From NCBI GenBank assembly GCA_001314545.1, contig LIHN01000001.1, forward strand, positions 650,180-714,179: 64,000 nt of DNA, read 5' to 3'. A program made the translations under genes and the position numbers. The notes beneath the pieces are model-generated. The model had not been told where the DNA came from. It saw nothing but the letters and a program-made list of their open reading frames with translations, and did not search any database. The DNA comes from Bacteroidetes bacterium HLUCCA01. Lineage in GTDB: Bacteria > Bacteroidota > Rhodothermia > Balneolales > HLUCCA01. Shown here in pieces: positions 8,664 through 17,699 of this stretch (position 1 is its first letter; each line of letters opens with the position of its first letter).

Positions 8664-9845
8664 GTGATTACCCTTCTTGCGGACCGAAATATCCCGTATC
8701 TGAGCCATTTCATACACCCGGAGGTCAACCTGGTGTTATTTGATCCGGAGGAGCGGCTGCCCGGCCGGGTATCTGCCGATGCACTGATTGTGCGCACCGT
8801 CACTCGGATCAACAAAGAAACCCTGCCCAAACAACTTGAAAAAACACTGCGTTTTGTGGCCACCGCCTCAGCAGGTACAGATCATCTGGATCTGCCTTTT
8901 CTTGAAAAAAAGGGTATTCACGTGGCGAGTGCAGCCGGATGCAACGCACGGGCGGTAGCTGAATACGTAGCAACGGCATTGCTCCACTGGTGCTACTCCA
9001 ACGATGAATCCATCAAACGCACACAGGTTGGCATCATCGGCCTTGGTCATACCGGATCGGCCGTAGACCAGCTCCTCCGCAAGATTGGCTACCGAACCCT
9101 TTTGCACGATCCACCCCGAAAGAAGCGGGAAAAATCGTTTGACAATTCCTATCCGAAAAGTCTGATTCAATGCGACGTCCTCACGTTTCATGTACCCCTG
9201 ATTGACGTTACCTTAACCCCTCAGGGATACCGGCGAACCCGCAACTGGCTGAATGAAGAACGTATACGCAAAGGCGATTTCCGACTGGTTATCAATGCCT
9301 CGCGCGGCGGGGTGGTTGATGAGCGGGCCGTCAAAGACGCGTATATTACCGGCGATTTGAACGATTATATTTTTGATGTCTGGGAGCGTGAACCCTCACC
9401 TGCTCCTGCCGTGATTGAAGATGCCTGGCTGGCTACTCCTCACATCGCCGGTTACTCGATTCAGGCCAAAGTACGGGCCACTAGCATGGTCTGCGAAGCG
9501 CTGCACCATTTTTTCTCCATATCGTTTCAGCCTGAACCACTGAATCTGGACGATTTACCCTCGTTTGAGAAGGTCTTTGAGGTTGAACGGAAACTCGATG
9601 AAATCGCCAATATGCGTTCTGCATCGTTTCCTGAATCTCCCCTGCCAGTCCTGGAGACCATACACCCCATGTTTGGTTTATCGGCCCGCCTGAAGCAGTC
9701 GGCACATCATGATGAACAGGAGCTGCGTACGCTTTTTACCCGACTGCGAACCCGGGAACCCTTACGCAATGAATATCATACCTACCGGATTCCTGAAAGA
9801 ATTCTGAGCAAATTTCCGGTACTGGAGGCGCTGACATCATTATGA
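8664..9845 (+). CDS. pdxB: PdxB-like 4-phosphoerythronate dehydrogenase
   Basis: A 393-residue D-2-hydroxyacid dehydrogenase starting at GTG. The pattern fits PdxB: an N-terminal 'LLADRNIPYL', 'VATASAGTDHLDLPFLEKKG' before the cofactor domain, the Rossmann motif 'VGIIGLGHTGS' (about residues 116-126), catalytic-type Arg in 'VINASRGGVVDE', Glu in 'DVWEREPSP' and His in 'LATPHIAGYS'. PdxB oxidises 4-phosphoerythronate in DXP-dependent pyridoxal 5'-phosphate synthesis. The C-terminal extension, the PdxB dimerisation region, is present. The stop overlaps the next ATG by 4 bp. No other PLP gene is in the window. Confidence 0.82.
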   Translation: MITLLADRNIPYLSHFIHPEVNLVLFDPEERLPGRVSADALIVRTVTRINKETLPKQLEKTLRFVATASAGTDHLDLPFLEKKGIHVASAAGCNARAVAEYVATALLHWCYSNDESIKRTQVGIIGLGHTGSAVDQLLRKIGYRTLLHDPPRKKREKSFDNSYPKSLIQCDVLTFHVPLIDVTLTPQGYRRTRNWLNEERIRKGDFRLVINASRGGVVDERAVKDAYITGDLNDYIFDVWEREPSPAPAVIEDAWLATPHIAGYSIQAKVRATSMVCEALHHFFSISFQPEPLNLDDLPSFEKVFEVERKLDEIANMRSASFPESPLPVLETIHPMFGLSARLKQSAHHDEQELRTLFTRLRTREPLRNEYHTYRIPERILSKFPVLEALTSL

Positions 9846-11101
9846 AAGACACAGGGCACATCCTCACTACCCAGGGTCGGGCCGGATACGCACAGCTCGC
9901 TGCCCTAACGGCCACCGGGGCTCTGGCCGGTATCGGGGTGGCAACCGGCTACGAGGTTGACCAACTCATGGTAGTTTCGCGCTATCTGATGATTTTTTAT
10001 GCCGGGATACTTGCCTTTTCTGTGCCATGGGCGCTGTTTCCTCAGATACCCTTGTATATCTACCAGAGCCTGAATCCATCGTCTGTGCGCCTGAGCAGGG
10101 TACTTCGCGGCCGACTCGGTATCATCTGCTTACCGGCCCTGGCACTGTTTTCGGCGCTGAGTCTAACCTTTCTGGCTGAATCGCCCCTGGATGTACGTAT
10201 TTGGTTCATACTGATTGAGAACCTGGTTATGGTTACGGCGTTGACCTTGTATGCCTCCTACCGATACCTGCGGGTAGGTCAGATTTCTCAGGACTGGCAG
10301 GAAGGAAAAACCGGTGGAAATATTCTGAAATCACTGGAGCAGACCGGAAAAAGTACGGGAATTCCCGCCGGTTCAGTTCCAACACTGACCACCACGATTA
10401 TTGTGGCAACGGTGGGGATGCTGGCCGTTGTGTTGGGTGCCTGGCTGCAGGGAGCCTCAGGACTGTGGCTTAACAGCGCAGGAGGTGTGCTCATTGGGAT
10501 AACGGGACTTATAGGGTGGCTGAGCCGAAGGAATTCGGCCGATGTAATTTTTTATCAATCGCACAGCTTTTATCACGAGCTGTTTCGCAATCCCGGCGGG
10601 GTGGCCGACGGTGGGCGTGACCCCCTGCCCTATGCTGCATTATACTGGGTTCCGGCATCCATCCGCACCCAGGTATGGACCCTGCTCAGACAAATGGACC
10701 GAAAAGTACCCGTTGGTCGGCTGGTGATATCCGGTCTGGTACTCTACTGGGCCGTTCTGTACAGCGGGATGCAGGACGTGAGCCTGATAGCTGCCTTTCC
10801 GGCCGTGTTGATTACGGCCAAAAATGTCCTCCTGCTTCGCATTGGAGGACCGGCTTTCGCTCCTGCGGCATTTCAGCGACAGATGGGCAGTCCGGCCAGC
10901 TGGTGGGCAGCACGATTTTTTGCCGGCTTCCGGTGGAGCTTCCCCCTTCTGGGCGGACTGGCACTGGCCACCGTGTTTTCCCCGCTGCTGACTGCGGGTC
11001 ACCTGTGGTTCTGGCTCAGCACCGACCTTGTGACGCTCATCGTGGCGGGGTCGTATCTGAGCTGGCAAACCGACGGAAAAATTCGTTACCAATATAGATG
11101 A
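9842..11101 (+). CDS. Multi-pass membrane protein, probable ABC exporter permease
   Basis: A 419-residue protein with about ten hydrophobic segments (for example 'ALTATGALAGIGVATGY', 'LGIICLPALALFSALSLTFL', 'IIVATVGMLAVVLGAWL', 'LVISGLVLYWAVLYSGM'). The start overlaps the PdxB-like stop (ATGA), and an ABC ATPase begins 1 bp after its stop, so I infer that it is the permease of that exporter. I do not recognise a specific ABC-2 subfamily signature, and the substrate is unknown. Confidence 0.7.
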   Translation: MKDTGHILTTQGRAGYAQLAALTATGALAGIGVATGYEVDQLMVVSRYLMIFYAGILAFSVPWALFPQIPLYIYQSLNPSSVRLSRVLRGRLGIICLPALALFSALSLTFLAESPLDVRIWFILIENLVMVTALTLYASYRYLRVGQISQDWQEGKTGGNILKSLEQTGKSTGIPAGSVPTLTTTIIVATVGMLAVVLGAWLQGASGLWLNSAGGVLIGITGLIGWLSRRNSADVIFYQSHSFYHELFRNPGGVADGGRDPLPYAALYWVPASIRTQVWTLLRQMDRKVPVGRLVISGLVLYWAVLYSGMQDVSLIAAFPAVLITAKNVLLLRIGGPAFAPAAFQRQMGSPASWWAARFFAGFRWSFPLLGGLALATVFSPLLTAGHLWFWLSTDLVTLIVAGSYLSWQTDGKIRYQYR

Positions 11102-11102
11102 T

Positions 11103-11753
11103 ATGCAAAGTACCGGAACACTCAATGTACAAGCACTGCAAAAGCGCTACGGGGCCAATTCGCTGATTATTTCAGGAATGTCACACCGATTTGAGCCCGG
11201 CACGGCAACCGGTCTGATCGGGGCAAACGGGGCGGGGAAGACCACTTTTCTCAGGCTGCTCTCGGCGGCGGCCTTCCCGACCTCCGGGGAGGTAACCTAC
11301 AACGGGTTCAATATCCACAAGAACGTGCATCGTTACCTTGCCAACGTGGGCATCGTTAGTGATACGGGCGATCTGCCTCAATTTTTGACGGCTGAAGAGC
11401 TCGTTGAAGCCGTAATTCGAAGTCGTGGGCTCTGGAATGAACAGACTTCACCCGCGGAGAAACAACGGCTGTTCGACCAGGTGCAGCTGGATGAACGACG
11501 CAACGGTCTCATCGGCACCTATTCCAGCGGAATGATGCAAAAAACGATGATTGCGGCGGCCCTGGCCGGTAATCCGTCTGTTTTACTGCTGGATGAACCC
11601 TTCCGTGCATTGGATACCGACGCGGTAGACTCCGTAATGGACCTGTTGAAGGCATTTGTGCGGGACGGACGGATTCTGCTGATATCTTCGCATCAGAAAG
11701 CCTATCTGCAGGCGTTGTGCACCGACTACATCGAGTTTCCCTACGTCCGGTGA
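11103..11753 (+). CDS. ABC transporter ATP-binding protein
   Basis: A 216-residue nucleotide-binding subunit. Walker A is 'GANGAGKTT' at residues 40-48, the signature is a divergent 'YSSGMMQK' instead of LSGGQ, Walker B is 'SVLLLDEPF', and the H-loop is 'ISSHQKAYL'. The short length and the YSSGM signature resemble exporters of the CcmA/YxlF type. It is the last gene of the operon starting at 7944 and is paired with the membrane protein just upstream. Confidence 0.88.
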   Translation: MQSTGTLNVQALQKRYGANSLIISGMSHRFEPGTATGLIGANGAGKTTFLRLLSAAAFPTSGEVTYNGFNIHKNVHRYLANVGIVSDTGDLPQFLTAEELVEAVIRSRGLWNEQTSPAEKQRLFDQVQLDERRNGLIGTYSSGMMQKTMIAAALAGNPSVLLLDEPFRALDTDAVDSVMDLLKAFVRDGRILLISSHQKAYLQALCTDYIEFPYVR

Positions 11754-11912
11754 GGTTTGATTCGAGCGGGGCCGGTCGCAGCGGTGCGCCGGCAAACCGG
11801 TCACCGGGTTATTCTACGTGAAATCCGCATCAGGACACGTTGGTCATCTGGTCTGCATCGCACGGTAAGGCTTCAGACACCATACGCGCGACACAGACCC
11901 CGGTTCCGGGGG

Positions 11913-14867
11913 CTAGAACGGGATAACGGCCCGGATTCTGTAGTACACTTCCTCGTTGCGTGAGGATCCAAAATCAGGCACCGGTTGGGCATAGCCCAGA
12001 CTCTGAATTATTGACAGTCCGCCGATGGTGAGTACATTTTTCAGCTCTGCTCCGGCACCGGCACGGGATACAGCGTTATCATCCGGTGAGAACCCGTCAG
12101 TCCAGACAACGCCCCCATCGACAAACGCGGCAAGGGTGGTGCGTCCCAGGCTCAGAATTCCGAGCAGGCTGGTATTCAGGTCATCGGCAAAGGGCATCCG
12201 GTATTCGAGCGTGCCGAAAAGCATTCGGTTACCAATTACGTAATCGTTGTACCCTCGAACCCGCTCGGCATCGGCATACAGGAAATCCAGACCCTCCAGC
12301 GCGCCCCCGATCTGGATATCGTCAAATCGGGAGAAACCGATGTAATCCTGCGGGAAGCTGTCGCCCCACTGGGCGATGGCCCGACCGTAGAGGTAGAAAC
12401 GACTTTTGCCCAGACCCGGCAGGATGGTGTAGGCCATGACGTCCGGTCTGAGGTAGGAGGTCTCCCCTCCCAGGGCCTGGCTTGCCACGGTTACCCGTGC
12501 TTCAAGCCCTTTTCCGTCCAGGGGGTGAATCTGATTGTGCGCATAGGGTTTTGACTGCGTCATACGGAGGCCGACGCGAAGGTCGGTCTGCCATCCATCG
12601 GTCGGGGCGGGGAGCTGCGGATTATCAGGGACGGTAAAGAACCGACGGTCGTCGGTATACTCGGCACGCAGTCGGGTGTACAGACTGGTCCTGACAAATT
12701 GTGAATCAATCCAGTCGCGGGGCAGAACGCCAAGTACGTAGGCACCGGAATTGGTCGTAATCAAATAATCGCGCTCGTAGATGCGACCGGTAAAACTGTT
12801 CAGATAGGCGTTAAAACTAAGGCTCGTTTTGTAGTGGTTGTTGGTATAGCCGGCAAAAACGAGACTATTCTCGGCAAAATTGGCAAACGACAACGCTCCA
12901 ACGGCAGTAATCATGTGTTTACCCAAAGGTTCGCTCCACACACTCAGGGCACCCAGTCCGTAATCATCGCTGCTGCTGAAATACGGAAATGGCACCGTTG
13001 ACACATGGGTTATGTTGGACCATGAATTGTAGCGGTAGCGGTCCGTTATGAGGCCTGCATCGGGAGCGATGTGCACGGGCAGCGGATGGTCCGGTTTTTT
13101 TATGGTCCAGGCACCATACGAGGGGTTCACCTGCGGCAGATCGTACGCGGCGCGACGTGCCGCATCGATTCGGTACACCCCGAAGTCTGATTTGGTATCG
13201 GTTCCGGAGATGACCAGCGTTCCCCGGGCATGCACGGAGTCAGCCGGCAGCCACTGCCAGCCATCGGCTCCGGTAAACAGCATGGTCACCCGCTCTTCAA
13301 CGGGTTCCTGCTGAAAGGGATTGATCACAAAGATATTGGGCACATCGTCGCGAAGGCTGGTGTACGCCAGCATCTGACCGTCCGGACTCCAGACCGGGGT
13401 ACGGTCGTCAATCCGCGGATCAGTCAGCTCGCGGGTCGAACCATCCTGAAGATTGAGTACGGTAATCGTGCGATCACCATTGGCCGCAAATTTCGCATAG
13501 GCGAGGTGTGTGCCTTCGGGGTGAAGATCGAAATGCCCGATCTGGGTATCATCGGTGTAGGTCGTGAGCGGCTCATCGTGGCCGGAGCTGAGGTTTCTGC
13601 GAATCAGGTTCCCGGTTCCGTTCCTGTTTTGAACATACACGATATGGTCTCCTTCAGGGGTGTAGGCCGGTCGTGAGGCCCGGTAGTTGAACGTAAGACG
13701 TTCACGCTTACCCGACTCCGTGTCGATCCGGTACAAGTCATTGACAACAGCGCCATGCTCACCGCGGGCATAGGCAGCATAGACAATATGCCTGCCATCA
13801 GGACTCCAGCTGACCGGGGCGTTGATACTGCCTTCAAACAGCACCTTCGACTCCCCCGTTGAATCGTTGTTGACAATACGCAGCTGCGGTACCGGTCGTT
13901 CTGCCGATTCAGCTGCAATTACGGCGATGCGGGTAGTATCGGGACTGAAGCGGTACTCCTGAACCAGGAACCCGTCAATGGCAAGCGGGTCGGTTCCGAG
14001 GGAATCACTGCGTTCCATTTGGGAGGCGAGCGTGTGGTAATAAATATTCATGTGGCGTCGCCACTCATCTTCAAAATCATTGAACGATTGCCCGGTGACT
14101 TCCTCAAACCCCTCGCTGAAATTATGAACCGTAATGCGTCCGAAAAGCAGCGAATCACGATAAGCCAGAATCTTGGCTACGGTGGTATCGCCGTGAACCT
14201 GAGAGAAATACCGTAGCTGAGCGTTTCCGGATGCGTACATGAGCTGCCCGTTGAGAAACGACTCCCCATCGCGGAAAGAATACTTCCCGTCGTAGAAGGA
14301 TGTGCGGAGGAGTTGGTCGCCCCGGTAGGCATGCCAGGGCTCGGTCAGGTACTGGGCAATACCCTCGGTCCAGGGTACCGGTATGACCGGAGCCGTGGTG
14401 AGGGTTCCCAGTAAAGGCAGGTTGGACTTGATGGCCTCGAAATGGAAAATATGGGCAAGTTCGTGGGCCAATACCGTGCGCAGCCATTTTTCCGGTCCCG
14501 ACCAGGCAACGGCCACATCGTTGAGGTTTACCCAGATATTGGTGTAGGCGTTCCAGAACGGAACGGCGAATCCATTGATGATTTCATCCTCATCAGACAG
14601 ATAAATCCGGATTTTGAAATCGAAGGTTACATCAAGACCGGCAGACAACGCGGTATAGGTTTCCTCGGCAATAGCCGCTGCCTGTGCCTCGATACCATCG
14701 AGGTAATCGGGATAGGTGATGATAAAATGCTCGGTTTCCGCTGAAACCCAGTTGATATGAGGCTTATTGCGTTCATTCGTCATATTGAATCCGAACGGGT
14801 GGTCCAACTGAGCAATAAGAGGTGAGGTTGCCAGCAGAAGAGCGGCCAGCGTGAAGATAAGTCTCAT
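11913..14867 (-). CDS. Secreted gluzincin-like metalloprotease with WD40/TolB propeller and outer-membrane barrel
   Basis: A 984-residue exported protein. Parts in order: signal peptide ('MRLIFTLAALLLATSPLIAQ'); a peptidase-MA-like domain (about 30-280) with zinc motif 'HELAHIFHFE' near residue 135; a TolB/WD40-like propeller (about 290-600) with repeats such as 'SPDGRHIVYAA', 'TPEGDHIVYVQ', 'HPEGTHLAYAK', 'SPDGQMLAYTS'; and a C-terminal beta-barrel ending in Phe ('YYRIRAVIPF'), as in BamA/TamA-like outer-membrane proteins. I take the ATG at 14867 because it starts the signal peptide. The HExxH residues are intact, so protease activity is plausible. It stands alone. Confidence 0.85.
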   Translation of the reverse strand: MRLIFTLAALLLATSPLIAQLDHPFGFNMTNERNKPHINWVSAETEHFIITYPDYLDGIEAQAAAIAEETYTALSAGLDVTFDFKIRIYLSDEDEIINGFAVPFWNAYTNIWVNLNDVAVAWSGPEKWLRTVLAHELAHIFHFEAIKSNLPLLGTLTTAPVIPVPWTEGIAQYLTEPWHAYRGDQLLRTSFYDGKYSFRDGESFLNGQLMYASGNAQLRYFSQVHGDTTVAKILAYRDSLLFGRITVHNFSEGFEEVTGQSFNDFEDEWRRHMNIYYHTLASQMERSDSLGTDPLAIDGFLVQEYRFSPDTTRIAVIAAESAERPVPQLRIVNNDSTGESKVLFEGSINAPVSWSPDGRHIVYAAYARGEHGAVVNDLYRIDTESGKRERLTFNYRASRPAYTPEGDHIVYVQNRNGTGNLIRRNLSSGHDEPLTTYTDDTQIGHFDLHPEGTHLAYAKFAANGDRTITVLNLQDGSTRELTDPRIDDRTPVWSPDGQMLAYTSLRDDVPNIFVINPFQQEPVEERVTMLFTGADGWQWLPADSVHARGTLVISGTDTKSDFGVYRIDAARRAAYDLPQVNPSYGAWTIKKPDHPLPVHIAPDAGLITDRYRYNSWSNITHVSTVPFPYFSSSDDYGLGALSVWSEPLGKHMITAVGALSFANFAENSLVFAGYTNNHYKTSLSFNAYLNSFTGRIYERDYLITTNSGAYVLGVLPRDWIDSQFVRTSLYTRLRAEYTDDRRFFTVPDNPQLPAPTDGWQTDLRVGLRMTQSKPYAHNQIHPLDGKGLEARVTVASQALGGETSYLRPDVMAYTILPGLGKSRFYLYGRAIAQWGDSFPQDYIGFSRFDDIQIGGALEGLDFLYADAERVRGYNDYVIGNRMLFGTLEYRMPFADDLNTSLLGILSLGRTTLAAFVDGGVVWTDGFSPDDNAVSRAGAGAELKNVLTIGGLSIIQSLGYAQPVPDFGSSRNEEVYYRIRAVIPF

Positions 14868-15002
14868 GATAGTATGGATGAAATTCGTGGAAAAATAAAC
14901 AGGCCGTCTTGACGGTAGCATGGCAGCTAAGTTACAATCTTTTTCAAGAGAATCTCATTTCATTAGAATAGCTGAACAGGTCGGCACAACGTTACCATGT
15001 AC

Positions 15003-15234
15003 CCCGCTGCAACCGCAATGCGCGCCTGGCCAACCCGGACAAGGTTGCGGTCGGTCTGTGCGGGATGCCGGTCGGCAAAACCCTGCTGCAACCGCGATAC
15101 GCGCCTGGCCAACCCGGACAAGGTTGCGGTCGGTCTGTGCGGGATGCTGGTCGGCAAAACCCTGCTGCAACCGCGATGTGCGCCTGGCCACCCCGGACAA
15201 GGTAATGGTCGGTCTGTGCGGGATGCCGGTCGGC
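15003..15234. repeat. Tandem repeat, 79-bp unit, about 2.9 copies
   Basis: The same 79-bp GC-rich unit occurs three times; the shared 'ctgca' anchor lies at 15007, 15086 and 15165, exactly 79 bp apart. The third copy breaks off after 'gtcggc' at 15234. Because 79 is not a multiple of three, every copy is in a different frame, so this is not a protein repeat. Each unit contains short inverted arms (caacc/ggttg). It fills most of the 459-bp gap between the divergent metalloprotease and tatD genes. The rest of that gap (14868-15002, 15235-15326) shows nothing else I recognise. Confidence 0.9.
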
Positions 15235-15326
15235 TGCGATGAGTGCATGCAGGGAAGGCAGCGCTTAACCTCCGGCTGAATTCCTGCCGTCATAGCCGTA
15301 TCTTTGACCAAAACAACCTCGCCGTT

Positions 15327-16079
15327 ATGATAGACACCCACTGCCATATTTACACCGATGCGTTTGATGAAGACCTCCCGGCCGTGCTCGACCGCGCTGC
15401 GGATGCCGGACTGACCGACATCATCATGCCTTCCATCGACCTGAATTCACGCGCCGCCATGCAGCGCATGTACCATGACAGGCTTCGGTTTCATCCGGTG
15501 GCTGGAATTCATCCGTGTGACGTCAAGGGACCGACAGACGAAATCGCCCTGTGGAAATGGGCAGGCGAAGATGACGTGGTAGCTGTAGGTGAATCCGGAC
15601 TGGACTACTACTGGAGCAGCGAGCACATCAGCGAGCAGAAAGCCTCCTTCCGCTTTCACTGCCGGATGGCGCGGGAACTGGATAAACCCCTGATCATTCA
15701 CAACCGCGAAAGCACCCATGACATGCTGCAGATACTCCGGGAAGAGCAGGATGGTCGGTTGCGGGGGGTGTGGCACTGTTTCAACGGCTCGGTAGAAGAA
15801 GGACTACAAGCTATCGATACCGGTTTTCATCTGGGAATCGGCGGGGTGGTGACCTTCAAAAATGCGGGTGTAGACAAGACTGTGTCGATGCTGCCGCCGG
15901 ACTGGATGCTGCTGGAAACCGACGCTCCGTACCTGTCGCCGGTACCCCATCGTGGAAAACGCAACGAGCCTGCCTACACCGCGCTGGTTGCCGTCAAGCT
16001 GAGTGCCCTCTTTGGGAAAACCCTCGCTGAAATCGATGCACTGACCACCGAAACAGCCAAAAATCTTTTCCGGATTTAA
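15327..16079 (+). CDS. tatD: TatD-family metal-dependent hydrolase (DNase)
   Basis: A 250-residue TIM-barrel metallohydrolase. Metal ligands are in place: 'DTHCHIY' at the N-terminus, Glu in 'VAVGESGLDYYW', His in 'PLIIHNRES', His in 'WHCFNGS', and Asp in 'LLETDAPYLSP'. TatD enzymes are Mg-dependent 3'-5' exonucleases or deoxyribonucleases. I chose the ATG at 15327, since the open frame upstream runs out of the repeat region and lacks family similarity. It probably starts an operon with the small membrane protein 2 bp downstream and the exonuclease gene. Confidence 0.9.
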   Translation: MIDTHCHIYTDAFDEDLPAVLDRAADAGLTDIIMPSIDLNSRAAMQRMYHDRLRFHPVAGIHPCDVKGPTDEIALWKWAGEDDVVAVGESGLDYYWSSEHISEQKASFRFHCRMARELDKPLIIHNRESTHDMLQILREEQDGRLRGVWHCFNGSVEEGLQAIDTGFHLGIGGVVTFKNAGVDKTVSMLPPDWMLLETDAPYLSPVPHRGKRNEPAYTALVAVKLSALFGKTLAEIDALTTETAKNLFRI

Positions 16080-16081
16080 AC

Positions 16082-16510
16082 ATGCAATACGGCTGGTTTC
16101 TGATCTACTATGCGGTGGTTGCGGTACTGGGTTTGTGGTATGGCAGCGGTTTCATCCGGCAACCCGAGGTATTCTCCCGCTACCTGGTTCGCTCAGCCGA
16201 GGGTCATCGTCCGCCCCGACTGCTGCTCAAGGTGCTTCGCTACACCCTGATTTTCAGTCTTATATCCGTGCTGCTCTCCTTCTATCCCTTTGCGGCCGCC
16301 GAGCTGGTCTTCTCAACCCTCATGCTGGGACTGGTCTTCGCCTCAGGCAGGGTACTTTTACTGTGGGACCAGCTGCGTGTCCGGCTGGTTGAGCGCCCGG
16401 AAAGCCTTCAGCGGTTATCGGTGAAGATGGGCTGGATTCTTGTCGGCGCGGCCGTTGCTGCCGCTGTGCTGTGGGTCCGGCTGCTGGCAAGGCAGGGAAC
16501 ATTACCCTAA
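16082..16510 (+). CDS. Small multi-pass membrane protein, unknown
   Basis: A 142-residue protein with four predicted membrane segments ('WFLIYYAVVAVLGLWYGSGF', 'YTLIFSLISVLLSFYPF', 'LVFSTLMLGLVFASG', 'GWILVGAAVAAAVLWVRLL'). No family is recognised. It starts 2 bp after tatD and ends 20 bp before the exonuclease gene, so it is part of the same transcript. Context gives no firm role. Confidence 0.7.
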   Translation: MQYGWFLIYYAVVAVLGLWYGSGFIRQPEVFSRYLVRSAEGHRPPRLLLKVLRYTLIFSLISVLLSFYPFAAAELVFSTLMLGLVFASGRVLLLWDQLRVRLVERPESLQRLSVKMGWILVGAAVAAAVLWVRLLARQGTLP

Positions 16511-16530
16511 GCATGGGGAGTTAACCAGCC

Positions 16531-17520
16531 ATGATAACCATCCAAAAACAGGGCTACGGCGGCATCGTGCTGCCCGCGTATGGCATCGGCCTGGATACAG
16601 ACCAGGCCATCGTTCCCCATGTGTTCATATCCCACGCCCATGCCGACCATGTGCCGCGCAACCGCCACATTCCGGTCTATGCAACCCCGGCTACGGCCGC
16701 GTTGATGAAAGCCCGTGGTTTTCAGGGGGAGGTCACTGAAACGCCCTTCTACTCCCCGGTTTCATTACCCGGCGATGTAACCGTGACGCTGTATCCGGCC
16801 GGTCACATTCTGGGTTCGGCCATGACCTATATTCAGACCCCGGAGGGATCGGTGCTGTACACCGGAGACTACCGAAATCCGGCATCCCCCTGCACCGAGG
16901 GGTTCGATTGTCCCGCGAAGGTCGACTATTTCATCACCGAAGCGACGTTCTCCCTGCCCATTTACCGATGGAAGTCGCACGAGAAGCTCTTCGACCGGCT
17001 GCGTACAACAGCTATTCAGGCCCGGGAGCGCGGCGAAGTTCCGGTTTTTCTGACGTACAATCTGGGTAAAGCCCAGGAAGTTATGATGGCCCTGGCCCCG
17101 ACCGGTATTCCGGTGCAGATACACGGGGCCGGCTATCCGCTTTGCGAGATTTACACCCGGTTTGGCATGGATCTGGGCGCCTACACCCGGTACAATCGCA
17201 AGAGCGTTACCGAAGGCGCACTGATAACACCCATGAGTACCCTGGACACCTCCATGGTTACTTCCATCCGGAAGAAATACCTCACCTACTGCAGCGGCTG
17301 GGCCGCATTGGAGTCCAGACGGGCCCAGCTCAATGTAGACCAGCTCATACCGCTCTCAGACCACATCGATTTTTTTGAACTGCTCGCCTTGTGCCGTCGA
17401 CTGGCACCCCGAAAGATTTACCTGACCCACACGCCCAATCCGGATGTACTGCTTCACTACCTCCGCAACGACGGACTGGATGCGGAAAGTCTGGATTTGC
17501 AGGGCAATGACGATGCCTGA
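16531..17520 (+). CDS. MBL-fold exonuclease of the DNA-ligase-associated type
   Basis: A 329-residue metallo-beta-lactamase-fold protein. The metal motif 'FISHAHADHVPRN' is near residue 32, 'PAGHILGSAM' near 91 and 'LYTGDYRNPASP' near 110; 'PLSDHIDFFEL' near 275 supplies a late His and 'IYLTHTPNPD' follows. This matches the exonuclease subunit that in many bacteria sits in a cluster with an ATP-dependent DNA ligase, an Lhr-type helicase and a phosphoesterase. The ligase is found 2.1 kb downstream; helicase and phosphoesterase are absent from the window. A GGGGAG sequence lies upstream of the ATG. Confidence 0.82.
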   Translation: MITIQKQGYGGIVLPAYGIGLDTDQAIVPHVFISHAHADHVPRNRHIPVYATPATAALMKARGFQGEVTETPFYSPVSLPGDVTVTLYPAGHILGSAMTYIQTPEGSVLYTGDYRNPASPCTEGFDCPAKVDYFITEATFSLPIYRWKSHEKLFDRLRTTAIQARERGEVPVFLTYNLGKAQEVMMALAPTGIPVQIHGAGYPLCEIYTRFGMDLGAYTRYNRKSVTEGALITPMSTLDTSMVTSIRKKYLTYCSGWAALESRRAQLNVDQLIPLSDHIDFFELLALCRRLAPRKIYLTHTPNPDVLLHYLRNDGLDAESLDLQGNDDA

Positions 17521-17699
17521 GCGTTAAAACATCGCATTCCTGCCGTGTTTTTGCTATTTTGGCCGTTAATCGTGCTTTCCTTTTACCGACAGCCAGGCGA
17601 TAATCTCAGACACTGCGTGCAATCCTGAATCGCCGCAGCGTGTTTCCGGGCCTGTACCGGCGGTCCTTAGCACAATAGCCGTTTTCAAATCCCCATCGT

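Noticed and set aside
15003-15234. CRISPR array
   Set aside because: The three units are contiguous 79-bp copies with no distinct spacers, and no cas gene is present.
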